This document shows positions 43,201 through 54,771 of a stretch of DNA of 64,000 nucleotides, in pieces. Every line of letters begins with the position of its first letter. Within the stretch, counting starts at the first letter, position 1. This DNA comes from Prostheceraeus crozeri (Eukaryota; Platyhelminthes; Polycladida; Euryleptidae), in contig CAJQUW010001819.1 in assembly GCA_907163375.1 (NCBI GenBank), positions 62,001-126,000 of the forward strand. Direction: 5' to 3'. Under the pieces are notes generated by a model that was given only the letters and a program-made list of their open reading frames with translations, made no database searches and was not told the DNA's origin. Both the position numbers and the translations under genes were made by a program.

Positions 43201-44528
43201 TCTGTAGGCTCATTCTTAATGAGGCGTATCCTGAGGTGATTCTCGCGGGCGAATTTACCGTGGGGGTTTATCTTCAACATCCCTAATGTTTCTAAGGTGT
43301 CTCTGCTTAGTAGGGGTGGAGATTCTAGTCTGCCCTTGACGATAACGAATTTAGCAGTCGTTCCGCAAGTTATGTTCTTGATAGTGGTTTCTATCTCTCC
43401 CTTCACTAGAAGCTCTTTCTGGACGGCTTTCAACCTAACAGTGGAAGGTTTCAGTACTAGTGTACTTGATGATCTGTTGGTCAGTGCTTTGAACTGGTGC
43501 TCATCCATGACATTGACTTCTGAGCCTGTGTCAAGTTCTATAAGTGTTTTCACATCTGCGACATGAACAGTAATCAATTTGTCAAATTTCTGGGATTTCT
43601 TTTGCATGCCTATCTGTTTCACGCGAAAAAAATCATCATCTGAACTAGTCTCGTTCTCTGCTTCTTCCAACTTCCTAACGGATTTCTTCTGCTTAGTGAC
43701 CCTCTGGCTCTGATTCTGGTTAAGCTTGCTGGATTTACAAACATTGGCCCAGTGGTTCAACCCGCCGCACTTATGACATTTCTTGCCGTAAGCAGGACAA
43801 TTTCTCCCCTTCTCGTGTGTGCCTGACTGACCACAATAACCGCAGGGGGTCCTGTTTTGGTTTGGCTTGCTAAAATAAGGCCTAGCTTGTTTCAAGCTAT
43901 GTGGACGATTTCTGATTTTCGCGATGGTTTTGGAATCCCTATCTTCCGATAATTTCATGTCGTTAAGTTGATCTGTCATGGCCTCCATCTGCTGCGCTTC
44001 CTCTAGAAGCTGATCGAGTTTCCATCTTTTATTCACAGCGTTTTTGATAAGTGTCTTGTCATCAGTGGTTTGAATAATGTGCTCAAGTATCCTGTCATCA
44101 CTATCAACAAAATCACAATAATTGGCTTTTTCTCTAAGCCGCGCAGCATAATTACCCATTGGTTCATGCCTATTGGGTCGCATCTTGTTAAACAGAAACT
44201 TCATATGCTGGGTATTAATCTTTCTCATGAAATGATTGTCTAGCTTACATTTCAGTGTGGTGTATACATCTTTTGTCACACCCTTGGGTAAAGTGTTTGG
44301 GTCTGGGAGGTGCTTAGCCAAACGCCTTACCTCTGGCCCTCCGTAAATCAGGACAGCATCCTTTCTATCTTCTGGATCACTAATCCTACGGAATCTGAAT
44401 TCAGTTTCAATCCCCTCTATCCACTCTTCCCACTGCATGCCTGTGGCAGCAGCATCGCCGATAGGGTGAAAAGCTGTGCCTCTCAAATCACGGTTCTCTA
44501 TTGCTGTAGTAGCCGTTCCCGTCGCCAT
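40227..44528 (-). CDS. gag-pol polyprotein of the Gypsy element, one in-frame UGA
   Basis: Single frame of about 1433 codons. Gag with a two-knuckle block ('CGYCGQSGTHEKGRNC', 'CHKCGGLNHWANVC'); protease 'IELDTGSEVNVM'; RT 'KLDMNQGYHQLSLHP', 'LIFGAKSAQDSFDE', 'CLNHRDDILIGG'; RNase H, where the usual first Asp is Glu ('IVRTEASFHEGLS'); integrase HHCC ('HKMGHFGM', 'CHPCQ') and DDE residues in 'VSIDFGGPY', 'VISDNGPPFNS', 'NGAAESFMK'. TGA at 40761-40763 interrupts it; the same frame continues through 'GDHVLVKQKKRDKWS' to the stop at 40227. The C-terminal 120 residues hold TETxEPIQE-type repeats. Confidence 0.88.
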
Positions 44529-44755
44529 TGTAATATCTGATCTGATCTAATCCAATCTAAGCTGCTATCTTTACACCTCTATGCTGTATTAATCAGTATA
44601 CACATTAGCATGCACAGTATAAAAGGTACATGGGTTCTCGGCTAAAAACACAGCGTACACGCATAAGAAAACTGAGTGTGTATTCAAACTATGAACATAT
44701 TCAAACAAAGTTAAAGAATAGAAATATGTCCAATCTCATAGAGTGAGATATTACA
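44529..44755 (-). repeat. 5' LTR of the Gypsy element
   Basis: 227 bp, TG...CA, starting immediately upstream of the gag ATG (minus strand, 44528-44526), so no leader separates LTR and ORF. It matches the other LTR except for 4 substitutions. Confidence 0.93.
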
Positions 44756-46041
44756 ATGTCAGCATCAGTACGATCATCCATCATCAAACTTTGAAAATAC
44801 TTGCCGAACTTTTCGTGCACTTGATGGTCTTCGATGCAGCATTCATTATTCACAGTATCCACTAACATAATCTTGGTTTGATCGAATGTTTTTTTGCTTT
44901 GAAAATAAACACCAAAAGTGCGGTAGAAGTCTTTGGGATTTTCAGATTCACACTTCATTTGGAAATATTCTTTCGCATTCTTTCGATTTAGCTGTTTTTC
45001 GATTTTCTGCCAGAAAATTTTCTGTTTCCATGCATATGAATCCTTTATTCTTTTCCCGGATGTGTCAAAGGGGGTACGGTTCAACCACACATGCTTTTGA
45101 CGACGGGCATGCGCAAGTTCGGAGTTAAACCATAGATGACTATTGGCTTTAATGGTTACTTCTTTCCATGGAGCGTGTTGATCCAATATCTCAACATAGA
45201 GCGAGTTGAAAAAATGGTGTTTGTTATCGACATCATCAAAAATATTTCCAACTCCAAAGACTGGCAGCGCTGTCGAGACATCTTCAAGAAACTTATCTGG
45301 ATCAAAATATTTAAAGGATCTACACATGAAAGTCTTTTTGGAATCCATTCTTCGATTGCACACAAGAGCTGCCACCACCATGTAATGATCAGAAAGATCT
45401 GGATCATGAACGGCTATTCCGGAGATAAAATCAGTAGCAGCAAGAACGAGATCAAGGCATGCCGCACTATCCGGTCTGGTTACCTGATTAACATGGCAGT
45501 CTATGTTGAATTGAGCACAAATATCTTCCAAAAGACTTGTGTGATTAGTATTATGCGTTCCAATTGCGCAGAGATTTAAATCTCCATTAACCATCAGTTC
45601 TGACTCAACAGAAGAGCACAAAGTCAGCAACTTCATAATCTCTTCTTTGGCAAGAAGCAGTGATTTCGATGGACGACGATAGATCGAAAGTAAGACAAAG
45701 TTACAATCTGTGGTGACGACATGAAGAGCAATACATTCGATAGCTTCAAACTTTCTGCCTGATGATTTGATGGGAATACGAGAGACAGGAATATTTTCTT
45801 TCACAAAAATGCAAGAGCCACCATGCTTCCGAAATCCCTCACGGAATATACGATAGCCAGCAGTAGTTAGCTCTTTATCTTGAGTACTCCTGTCAAGCTT
45901 CGCTTCCTGAACGCACAGAAAATCGAGTTTAAGCTTGCAAAGATAATCTCGCTTTAATGTCAGCAAGGGTCGATCATCTTCTTTCCTTAGCGAATTGACG
46001 TTAATGTGTCCAACACAAATGTTCTTCTGTGATGATGTTTT
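44756..46041 (-). CDS. LINE endonuclease part
   Basis: APE-type endonuclease motifs in order: 'GHINVNSLRKED', 'FLCVQEAKLDRS', 'RKHGGSCIFVKENI', 'LLSIYRRPS', 'ELMVNGDLNLCA', 'SAACLDLVLAATD', 'DPDLSDHYMVV'. It then goes on to the linker ('WFNSELAHARRQKHVWLNR'). The catalytic Glu (QEAKLD), Asp/Asn (NGDLN) and SDH are present. The frame is cut by the Gypsy insertion at 44755/44760. Sequence between 44529 and 44755 in the apparent ORF is LTR, not LINE. Confidence 0.88.
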
Positions 46042-46374
46042 CTAAAATTCAGCAAGTCTTGAAAGGTTTGAACCGGCATTTGTTTGGATGTTTCTGAGAA
46101 GTGACCACAATCTATGGAGAACACCAATAGCGTTGATAAAATACAAATCAGAAATCCAACAAAAATGTAACTCCACGGGATTGAACTCGGAACTATGCGG
46201 GGGTAGTTCAGTTACTGCAACCGACATGCCAGACCACTCGATGACATCATCACTACCCATTTCATCTTTATAATCCGAATGACGGAAAATCTTCTGCATG
46301 ACGTGCACGATGACATTAAAAGTGATGTAAACGCGAACCGGTCTGCAACACGCAAGAAGATGAGAAGAGATCAC
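46042..46374 (-). pseudogene. Possible DDE transposase fragment next to the LINE
   Basis: An ORF on the minus strand contains 'LPPHSSEFNPVELHF', which resembles the third catalytic block of IS630/Tc1-type transposases (LPPYSP..NPIE). No other block is convincing. It borders the truncated 5' end of the LINE, so it may be the site the LINE inserted in. Confidence 0.35.
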
Positions 46375-46942
46375 TGAAGGATCGCAAGATGATGGATTAA
46401 TCCGAAATTACGGATTAATGCGGATGATGCGACGAGATGGGATTCACACAGAACTGATGCCGACTCGAAGCGGATTCAGATGATATAATTTTTTATCCAA
46501 AACGGCCGACGTGAACACAGCGACGAGATATTTGCACTTCCACAAACGAGAGCTTCCAGAGAGACACAACCACCACGCTTGACGCACGACGTGCGACAAG
46601 ATGCATCATAGTCTATAGCTACTGTAGAGTCATTCATTATTAGTTTCGGCAGTCAATTAGCATAATCTGACTAGTTCCGATGAAATAATTGCACGATTGT
46701 GAAATCCATACCTAACTGATTAATCAATTTTTGAAAAATCATCTTTCCCGGAACCTATAGCAATGTAATGGACGTGGACGGTAAGCAAAGGAACTCACTC
46801 ACTCAGTCTTTGAAATATGCATATCCTGATTATAATGTCCATAGTTTGATATAGAGACATTGGATCAACTGTTTACCTGCAGCCAAGTCTACAATATGTC
46901 TAAACTTTAAATGCTTTGTTAATTGGAATATCTTTCTTTCAG
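46375..46942 (+). other. NCX intron 6, end, nothing recognised
   Basis: Some GATTAATCCG/CGGATTAAT short inverted motifs at 46390-46425. No other feature recognised before the exon at 46943. Confidence 0.5.
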
Positions 46943-47018
46943 GAAATATTTGGGAGCATATCCAACATTTATTTTGTCACTTTGTGTCATCGGATCTATG
47001 ACAGTAGTCATTGAGCAA
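46943..47018 (+). CDS. NCX exon, transmembrane helix before the alpha-2 repeat
   Basis: Acceptor TTTCTTTCAG ending at 46942, donor GTAAGT at 47019; phase 2 in, 0 out. It encodes 'KYLGAYPTFILSLCVIGSM' and 'TVVIEQ', a hydrophobic helix that corresponds to the 'GWACFIVSILMIGLLTAFIGD' helix of NCX. The preceding intron (35234-46942) contains the LINE/Gypsy/mariner nest. Confidence 0.9.
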
Positions 47019-49041
47019 GTAAGTCAGTCATTACTGTGACTTTAATATCTCAACTTTCTTCAGAGCTAATTTGGAATTTGGTCAGCTATCTCATTTAGAA
47101 AGGAAAGTGCAGGGTGAATAGGATGCTAATCATATCATATTACAGAATTTTATGGATTCGTCAAATTTATGTATTTTGGTAAATACATTTGTCATGTTGA
47201 GCTTTTCTAAAACCTACATGTTCATTGAAATTGTCATTTCTGTAATTCATCAACACCGATTAAAAGCGCGCAAGATAACCGATATTATTGAAAATCATAA
47301 GCGATTACAATGTTTCAGTTCGCATGGGCTTGGAAATTAGATGGCTGATCACTTGAACAGGTTAAACACGAAATTTTTGCCAGCTTAATAAACCGCATGT
47401 CTTTAAATTAGCTAAAATAGCTGCCTGAACAAGTTGATTGACATTATAACTAAACTGGTTACAGTTGTTCAATAGCTTAAATCTGCGGATATCTTTCTAA
47501 GTTGCCTTGGCGAAATGGCAAACGGAACTTTCCAATCTTACAGGATTATCAACCGCACGGAAAAACTAGGGTGCTTGGAAATCAGCTTGCTCTGCAGTCG
47601 ATCAGGTTGTTCAACCATTCTAGATTTCACAAATAATTTGAGCCATTCCGAGTCATACAGACGGTGCCGCGTAGGACAAAACGCAGCGTCTACACCTGCC
47701 AAGGAACGCATGACATATTGTTTAAGTCTGAGGACATTAACGCAGTTTGTGAAAAAACCAATGCAGTGAAATTGATGTTGAATTTTTCCCCTTTCCTTTG
47801 ACTTTCTGATTTCATGATCGTTGATATCTTGCAGTATAGTAGCTTGCAAAAAATTTATAAGAATATGGAAGACTAACTTGTATTTCACAGACATAGCAGT
47901 GACAGCCATGTAGTTTAAAACTGCAGCAATTTTTTGCACATTTCATAATCAATCAAGTCTAAAATAGTCTATTTGTCAACAACTTGCGCTCATTGCCCTT
48001 ATCATACAATTAAGACGTTTGACACGTAGTTTTAATAACATAAAAATTCCATTAGAACGAGAAATTGCTGTTATACTCGTACATTGTAAATGTGAATAGC
48101 ATTACATCGGGGTGAAATAAAATTTGCAAGCAAGGAGGCAAGTAAATTTGATAATTTTCACTTCAACTTATACAATTTTCAGTTAATTTCAATTTCAACA
48201 TTAGCTCCATTTAATTGCAGCAATATAAAATTGCTTGATATTGATTGAAAGAGCAAAGATAAATCTCAAAGCTTTAACTTAGTGGCCATCCAGAAGGGAC
48301 GTCCGTAGCGAGGGGGATTGGTGTTGGTTAGTGAAGACATGTGCGGACGTATATGAGGAGCGGGTTCAAGGAAAATGCGGACGACGTAATTCAGGCGAGG
48401 GGGAGCTAAGTAGCTAATTTCAGCCTACATTCATTGTCCATCATCTGACTGTCGGCCACACCAGAATCCTAACTTTCAAATCACATGCTTCGCATTAGCA
48501 TGTCAATTACTCCGCCTCATAAGTGTGAAAATTATTAGTTAAAACATTTTCATTCGTATGTATCACACACTTGACGGCTACGCTTATCAGCATATTAGAA
48601 AAGAAGTTATGAAGCAAGATTTGACGCCGGCACTCTCTTGAAAAAGACATTTTGACATGTACCTAACAGCCTACCTCTAACATTATAAAATCATGGATAA
48701 CATCACTAGCTTATTATATCTTTTAAATTCGTTATCGTTATTAGATTGTTAGCTTACTATGCCTGCATAGATCATGGTGAACTAGAGTTGGAGCCGGTTT
48801 TTGCCGGCCGAACGGCTAGCCGGTTTTTATCATTGACTGCCGTGGCTCTGACCACAAAACACTGTTGATAAATTCTTAGTGGCTGGTGTTTTTCAAGGTT
48901 AAAAAACTTTTAAGTCAACACTTGATTTCCTTACATGTCAAAAGTTATGTTTTTGAGTTTTGGTTGTATAACTGAATGAATATTTTGTTTAGGCAATACT
49001 TTAGTAAAATTAAAAATGCCTGTCTATTTTCTCACTTACAG
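47019..49041 (+). other. NCX intron, nothing recognised
   Basis: About 2 kb between the exons at 46943 and 49042. The ORFs at 47515-47769 (+) and 47538-47939 (-) overlap and have no recognised domain. No transposon ends found. Confidence 0.6.
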
Positions 49042-49195
49042 CTTGGAAACCTTCTCGGTTGTGTTGCTGGCATGCATACTGCAGTAGCAGGGATAACTAT
49101 TGTGGCAATTGGAACATCACTTCCAGATACTTTTGCCAGTAGAACTGCTGCCCTTCATGATCAACATGCAGACAACAGCATTGGCAACATCACAG
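49042..49195 (+). CDS. NCX exon, alpha-2 repeat (ion translocation)
   Basis: Acceptor CTCACTTACAG ending at 49041, donor GTATTA at 49196; phase 0 in, 1 out. It reads '[18 protein letters not shown]', '[17 protein letters not shown]' and '[10 protein letters not shown]'. GTS(V/L)PDTFAS with the following SIGN(V/I)TG is the diagnostic alpha-2 repeat of Na+/Ca2+ exchangers; the Asp of PDTFAS and the SIGN residues are kept, so transport function is likely intact. Only 176 bp separate it from the next exon. Confidence 0.95.
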
Positions 49196-49371
49196 GTATT
49201 ATCATATGCAATCGACTTTGTCAGAAACGATTCTTTATAGTCCAATATTTGTTTTTCTTTGTTAAAGATATATCAATATATCAATATATTGATGCTATTA
49301 TAGCGCTGCCCGTTAAACTCTGACAGATGAAGTAGTGCTTACAAGATACTTTACCTTACTTTTCCTTGCAG

Positions 49372-49547
49372 GTTCGAACAGTGTGAACGTGTTTTTGGGG
49401 CTAGGATTTCCATGGATCATAAGTACTACTTATGCATTAGTTCGAGGCAAGAGCTACTGTCTATCTCCTGACAACATTTTTCAAACAGTTCTACTGTTCA
49501 TTTCATTTGCTGCAATATGCCTTATTTTCCTTGTGATTCGCAGATTG
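49372..49547 (+). CDS. NCX exon, end of alpha-2 repeat and next helices
   Basis: Acceptor TTTCCTTGCAG ending at 49371, donor GTAGGT at 49548; phase 1 in, 0 out. It begins 'GSNSVNVFLGLGFPWII', the family's GSNAVNVFLG(I/L)G block, then a hydrophilic loop and the helix 'VLLFISFAAICLIFLVI' ending 'RRL'. It continues in frame into the terminal exon at 56449. Confidence 0.95.
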
Positions 49548-51273
49548 GTAGGTCAACATACAATCTTCTGTAGCTTTAAATCTCTTATTGTGTTGTAAGA
49601 ACATGTATTTGTATATTCTCAAGCATTTGCAATTTGTACGCAATTAAAATTTTACAAAGGACAAAACAATATCTTCATTGCAAATTCATTACCTTCACAG
49701 GTAGTCAGTCGAATGTTCTTCGGCTAGTCATCGAACCAGAATGACTTATACATGTTATGACACAGCCCGAAGTTTCCTTTCTTTACATCATAAAATTATT
49801 CTTAGTGTAAGCACAGTTTAGTGACGACAGTCCGTAAAAATGTACAGGTTTTCACTAATTTGGACCAACCAATGCCAAGAAACATTATTTTTGAAAAGTC
49901 AAGCCTGAAATAAGAACCACAGGGATTGACCAAAGGCAGTCAATATTTCGTGCCTGTACTCGAACAGAAAGCGTCTCCAAATTCAAGAAAGAAAGGAGCT
50001 ATAAAATACGCGACCATATTTCATGACCAACTGTGCATGCATTACTTCACTTATGACATTATTCAACATCATGTTAACTTATAAGTAGTGTACATCATTA
50101 GCAACTATAGGAACACTCCAAGTAGGCTTATTTCGCAACATCACGCATCTGCATCACAGCATTTAGCAAATGTTCTCATGCATGGGCAACAGATAAGTAC
50201 ATATATAAGTACATGGATACTTCTTGATAATACTGAAGCTTCATAAAACACCAATACCACCAGATACGAACAAAATATGACCGGCTTAAGAATAAGAAAG
50301 TGACGTGGCGTCATGAAACTTATCTTTCAAACATTAAATTGTCTTTAGATAATGAGGAGATAATAAGAAAAGTAATAACAGGCCACGAGAATTCACGTCA
50401 GTACGAAAGTCAAATCATTTCTGAGTTTGGTGGGCAATTTCCTTGTTGCATTAAGACAATCCTCGATGTTTTTTATTTAGATAGCATGAGCAAACTGTTA
50501 AATGCAGTCAGCACTTTTTTCAAGCACAGAATTCATTCAGAATTTTAAAACTTCAATTAAACTGTATTTTCATGCTGCATTTTGACATATTTGACATTAT
50601 TTGCATAAGCAGGCTGTTTACATCTTTGTTATCATGAGACGAAACCAGTTGTTCTTCACTTTTCACAAAAGTTTGTTTTTGTTCGAAGTCTGTTCATGAA
50701 CTTAGCTTATTCTATTATAAGAATTTATTTGATTTTCTTGACCGGAGCATTATGAACTAACAAGTTTGTATACAAGCATAAGTGATTTATCGAAGTGAAT
50801 CAAAAGTTATGCATGAATTAATGTAATCTAGGTAGAAAGTACAAACTCTTGTTTCCATCCAAAATTAATTCATCGACTTTAATTTCAAATCATGATTTTG
50901 GTAGAAGCTGTTCATAGAAGCATCTTCAGCAAAACAGGAGTCAAAACTTCCGCGAGGACACTATATAACGAATTTCTCAATTGAGAATGTACACTATAAA
51001 TGAAATTGAATCCGTAGTCGCGACCGGTCGTGACTGCTTTATCTTTAATTCCTAACTGCATAAATTGCGCCATTTTTGACCTAGGATCATGCCCATCTTT
51101 TACCAACATTTTCAAAGAAGGAGTGATCAAGTGGCAGGGGTTATCAAAAATCATTTGCAATTGAATTTGGCATTTCAATCAATTAATTTTAATTGCTGTA
51201 GCAGGCATTCAATTAGGAGCAAGTAAGTATGTGATCATTAATTGACATATAAATTGGAAATCATTCATGCAGC
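49548..51273 (+). other. NCX last intron, start, nothing recognised
   Basis: AT-rich intron. An 82-codon ORF at 50300-50548 has no recognised similarity. Confidence 0.6.
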
Positions 51274-53787
51274 TCAGTTTACATCGAGCACACAGAAAAG
51301 AAATAACATAAGAAATATGTGCAGCAGGCAGAACATGCGTAGCAGTATATATGTAAGTGAAATAGAAAAGTCATCTCGTATGAAATCATTTACATATAGA
51401 CACAACTGTTGGATGAACGATGATAAATGTCGTGAAGCTACATTTGTATATGCTGGAAGGATAGTGCGATTTAATCGCGGGCTTAACTCAGGCAACAGAT
51501 CATGTAGAGGGTGGGACGCATTGAATGCCTGCTCAAACAATTTTGTTGAACGATTCATGCGCCTGGCTTTCAAGGTTTCAAGGCAATTGTTCACACACTC
51601 TGGTCCACGAATAATTCTGTGGGCTCGTCGTTGCTGTCTTTCAATTTTCTCAGAAATATTATGATGGCATACCAATGAATAATGGGGCGCAATATTCGAG
51701 TTATGATCTTAAGAGTCCATTATACGCAATAAAACTATCACTTTTTGTTGCGTTCTTTTCAAAATCCGCAAGCAATGCAGCATTTGTGAAAAAAAACCTC
51801 GACACAATAAAAAATGACCATGTCATGCTAAGTCGTGAGACCTTTGAACACCAAGAAATCAAGAATCTTGTGACTTGAAACTCTTTCATCACCAGGGATA
51901 TCGACAGAAACATATGCATTTGACTTCTCAATCGCCAAACACTTAATTTTGAGCGAGTTGAGTGTGAGTTGCATATCATTTGCCCATTTCTGAACATTCC
52001 AATGTTCGTCTTGAATGTAATAATTGCATTGTCCGACGAGAATAGGTGTACATACACATGGCTACGTCGTCAACATATTTAGCCAGCACACAATGAGCAT
52101 GAAGTTCTCTCAAGCTCCCTGTTGATGCATTCAACAACAGAGGTCCCCAAGCAGACCCTTGTGGAACGCCTGATGATACTTCCAAGGGATGACTGACAAC
52201 CTAATTGATTCGCACACATTGTGTTCGATTTATAAAGTACGATTCAATCAACTTACAGAGGGCATTCGGAAATTTACACTTAATCAATCTCTTGATGATA
52301 ACTCCACGATCAAACTCGCCAAACGCCTTGATCTTGTCATATGCAATTATTAGCACTCCAGCCATGTTGTTAATATTCAGTAGCTGTGTCAGACAATCGT
52401 CGATTAGAAAAAGTCTTTCGAGCACTCTGCTTGGGACGGGAAGCAAAGAGATTGGTCGAAGGTCATCTTCGCCTCTTCGGTAGGGTTCTGTACTTTTGGT
52501 ACAGATATGTCGTTTTACATGGATCAAGATAGCTTTATAAATATGAGCCAATGGAGTAACTAGAACATCAGCAGCAATTTTATATACAACACAGCTGGAA
52601 CAAAACCGTAACTACAAGACTTGTTTGATCTCAATGTGTGTAGCGGCTCATGAACCTTATCAGTCCTAATGATGTAGTTAATCTTTTCCTGACTGACATC
52701 TCTGGGCAAGAGAAAATTTCTCTAAGCTCCAAGCACATATACAGGATGTCTGATTCATGTCATCAGCAGCCTCCAATTGAGAGTTATACTTTTAAAACGA
52801 ATTAAGTGCACAAACATAAACTTTATTAAACGAAGAAGTGCATAAAAGAAGTATAGCACATGCTCAAGATGACCACCTCCATTCTGGATACAGGCGCTTA
52901 AACGAGGAATCCAGGAAGCAGTGGTTTTTTGAATAATGTCCATGGATACATTATTCCAGGTTTCAATAATGGATGCTTTCAGTTTGTCCATGTTATTTAT
53001 GTCACGTTGCTTAGCTGCCAATCCAGCCAAGAGAATCTAATGGATTAGGGCATTTACGACCAGTGATGCTGTTCGTTGTTTTCCACAAATCTTTTGACGA
53101 TCGAATTGTTTTATTTCCCCATATCAGTTCAGCTCTACGAATTTCATTCCGTACTTTGTGAGATGTGAATAAAGGGAATAATCTCTGCCTCTGCATGCTG
53201 CCCATCTACGATTTATCAGATCTTTGAGCATGGGAGTAATGCAGGGTTTTCCTTTGACACTAAAAGCCCATAGCGTTTATGAATACATTCATCGATACAC
53301 AAAGTTAGTCTGCTATGAAAAAATGCTGCACTTTTCATCAATAGTGTAAGTCATATTATACAGCTAGCTCATAGAAATTCATAGAGGACAGAGTGTTCAA
53401 GAAAAAATCAATGTTTGAGCGGCGTAAGTCATAAACAATTCTTGTGTCATGAAAGGAAGGTGTGACATCATGATCCGAGACAGGACCTTCAATACAAAAA
53501 ATAGTACTGCATTCCGACGACCCAATAGGAGAGCCGACAGTGAACTTGTAAATGGAAGAAATATCATCACTGACAAAAACATTATCCAAAATATTCAATC
53601 CCCAAGTGGGATCTTTAACACGTTGTTGCAGGTTAAGATCATTACATAAGATATTTGTCCTTATCTGATTAAAGTCACCACATATAACAGCATGTCTCCA
53701 AATGCCTCCATTCATGAATCCATCAATAGATTTAAGCAAGAAAAGTTTAATTCCAGTGGCTTTAACAATCGGTTGAGCAGGTGGCAT
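51274..53787 (-). pseudogene. Decayed LINE (endonuclease to RT end)
   Basis: Minus strand, several frames. Endonuclease part at 53787-53356 ('AVICGDFNQIRTNI', 'NILDNVFVSDD', 'GPVSDHDVTPSF'); linker at 53205-53040 ('EIRRAELIWGNKTIRSSKD'); RT at 52551-52201 ('DDLRPISLLPVPSRVLERL', 'IKAFGEFDRGVIIKRLI'); RT at 52185-51976 ('SSGVPQGSAWGPLL', 'LAKYVDDVAMC'); C-terminal part at 51675-51274 ('IERQQRRAHRIIRGPEC'). A separate LINE copy from the one at 36894-46041. It is interrupted by a transposase tail at 52740-53035. Confidence 0.8.
52740..53035 (-). mobile_element. 3' tail of a mariner-type transposon in the LINE relic
   Basis: Minus-strand ORF with 'LKASIIETWNNVSMDIIQK' and 'SWIPRLSACIQNGGGHLEH', the usual C-terminal end of mariner/IS630-type transposases, followed by a terminus CAGGATGTCTGATTCATG after TA at about 52738. 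It lies between LINE blocks; the element's other end is missing. Confidence 0.65.
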
Positions 53788-53794
53788 ATACAGA

Positions 53795-53885
53795 CTAAGG
53801 TTTTCAATCCCGGGATTATCGCAATTTTACGAGATTCTGAATCCCGGGATTGGGTAACCGGGATCCCGGGACTCGTTAACATCTG
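53795..53885. repeat. Cluster of AATCCCGGGATT palindromes
   Basis: Four SmaI-type palindromic cores (AATCCCGGGATT twice, GGGATCCCGGGA, with TAACCGGGATCC) within 90 bp, GC-rich against an AT-rich background. Function unknown; may be part of an old element or a protein-binding site cluster. Confidence 0.6.
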
Positions 53886-54771
53886 TTTCTAGGCAGTTAA
53901 GCTATATGCAGAGTTGAAGACGGAGCAACACGGCTCATCAATCCGTGTAAGAATGAACATGAACGCCTGTGAGTCATCCATGGTGTGCACTGTACAGATG
54001 CAATGCGTGAAATGTGAATGTTATATTTAGCGTATTTTTGTGAATTTTGCCAAAAATTATTTACTTTCATTGATATAAAAAAATTAAGCTATATTCAGAC
54101 AGTCGAGAGATAGAAAGAGAGAGCGTATGCATACGTCAAGCGCACGTATTAATATTTAATGAATTTTTTAAGCAATCATTATACTATATCGGGTTTTTAC
54201 CTGACGTAACAAAAGTCGCGGGACTTGTATTTCGATTTGAAAATCACATGCCAAGTTTTAATACGTACGCTTGACGATAGCCAGATCTACTTATTGCTAC
54301 AGTTTATGTCTGCATATGAAAAGAAAAATTATTATTAAGTCATGGACATTTATTCACATGTCTCTCTGATATCATAAGTTGTATTGTACAGTTCATCGTT
54401 CAAACTACTCGTCTAAGAATTTAAAACAACGCCTATCGCTCAGCCTACGCTAGACTAAGCACACTATCAGTAAATGTATTAAGCTTGCTAATCCCGCGGA
54501 TTGAAATCCGTGATCGCAAAAAATCATGGGATCAATCATATTTAGATATCTAATCAAGCAAATAAACCAAGCTTTTGTAAAATGATTCCACTGGACCCTC
54601 CCTCAGGTCTCAGAGGACGAGAAAAAGCTCAGGTCTCTGGGGTTAAATGTAAACACATTATTTCAGTCAAATTTGTGCATCAAAAATCAACTGTATTTTG
54701 TAACTAGCGATATTGAATACGGTATCAAATTTAGCAAGATGGTGTAATTCATTTTAAATAGCATTTGTTAA
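53886..54771 (+). other. NCX last intron, nothing recognised
   Basis: AT-rich sequence with a short GTACGCTTGACG/CGTCAAGCGCAC inverted pair (about 54136 and 54263). Nothing else seen. Confidence 0.5.

Larger units (their letters stand above)
38574..44755 (-). mobile_element. Gypsy-type (Mag-like) LTR retrotransposon
   Basis: LTRs 38574-40208 (227 bp plus a mariner insertion) and 44529-44755 (227 bp), both TG...CA, differing by 4 bases by eye. The 5-bp TSD ATGTC is at 38569-38573 and 44756-44760. The purine-rich GTGGAAAGGGAGAGA (minus, 40223-40209) is the polypurine tract. A primer-binding site TGGCGACGGGAAC starts 1 nt inside the 5' LTR (minus, 44527). One gag-pol frame, as is usual in the Mag/C-type lineage; no env. 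Confidence 0.93.
36894..46041 (-). mobile_element. 5'-truncated LINE (CR1/L2/jockey group), split by a Gypsy element
   Basis: Minus strand, reading 46041 to 44756 then 38573 to 36894. The two halves share the 5-bp sequence ATGTC at the break, and joining them there keeps one open frame of about 985 codons. Order: apurinic-type endonuclease, then reverse transcriptase, then a C-terminal region. The frame opens just after an in-frame TAG at 46044-46042, and no ORF1 or 5' UTR is visible, so the element is 5'-truncated. Confidence 0.88.

Noticed and set aside
44529-44760. Continuation of the LINE endonuclease ORF to 44701
   Set aside because: Bases 44529-44755 are the Gypsy LTR; the ORF merely reads into it. 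The LINE frame resumes at 38573 after the insertion.
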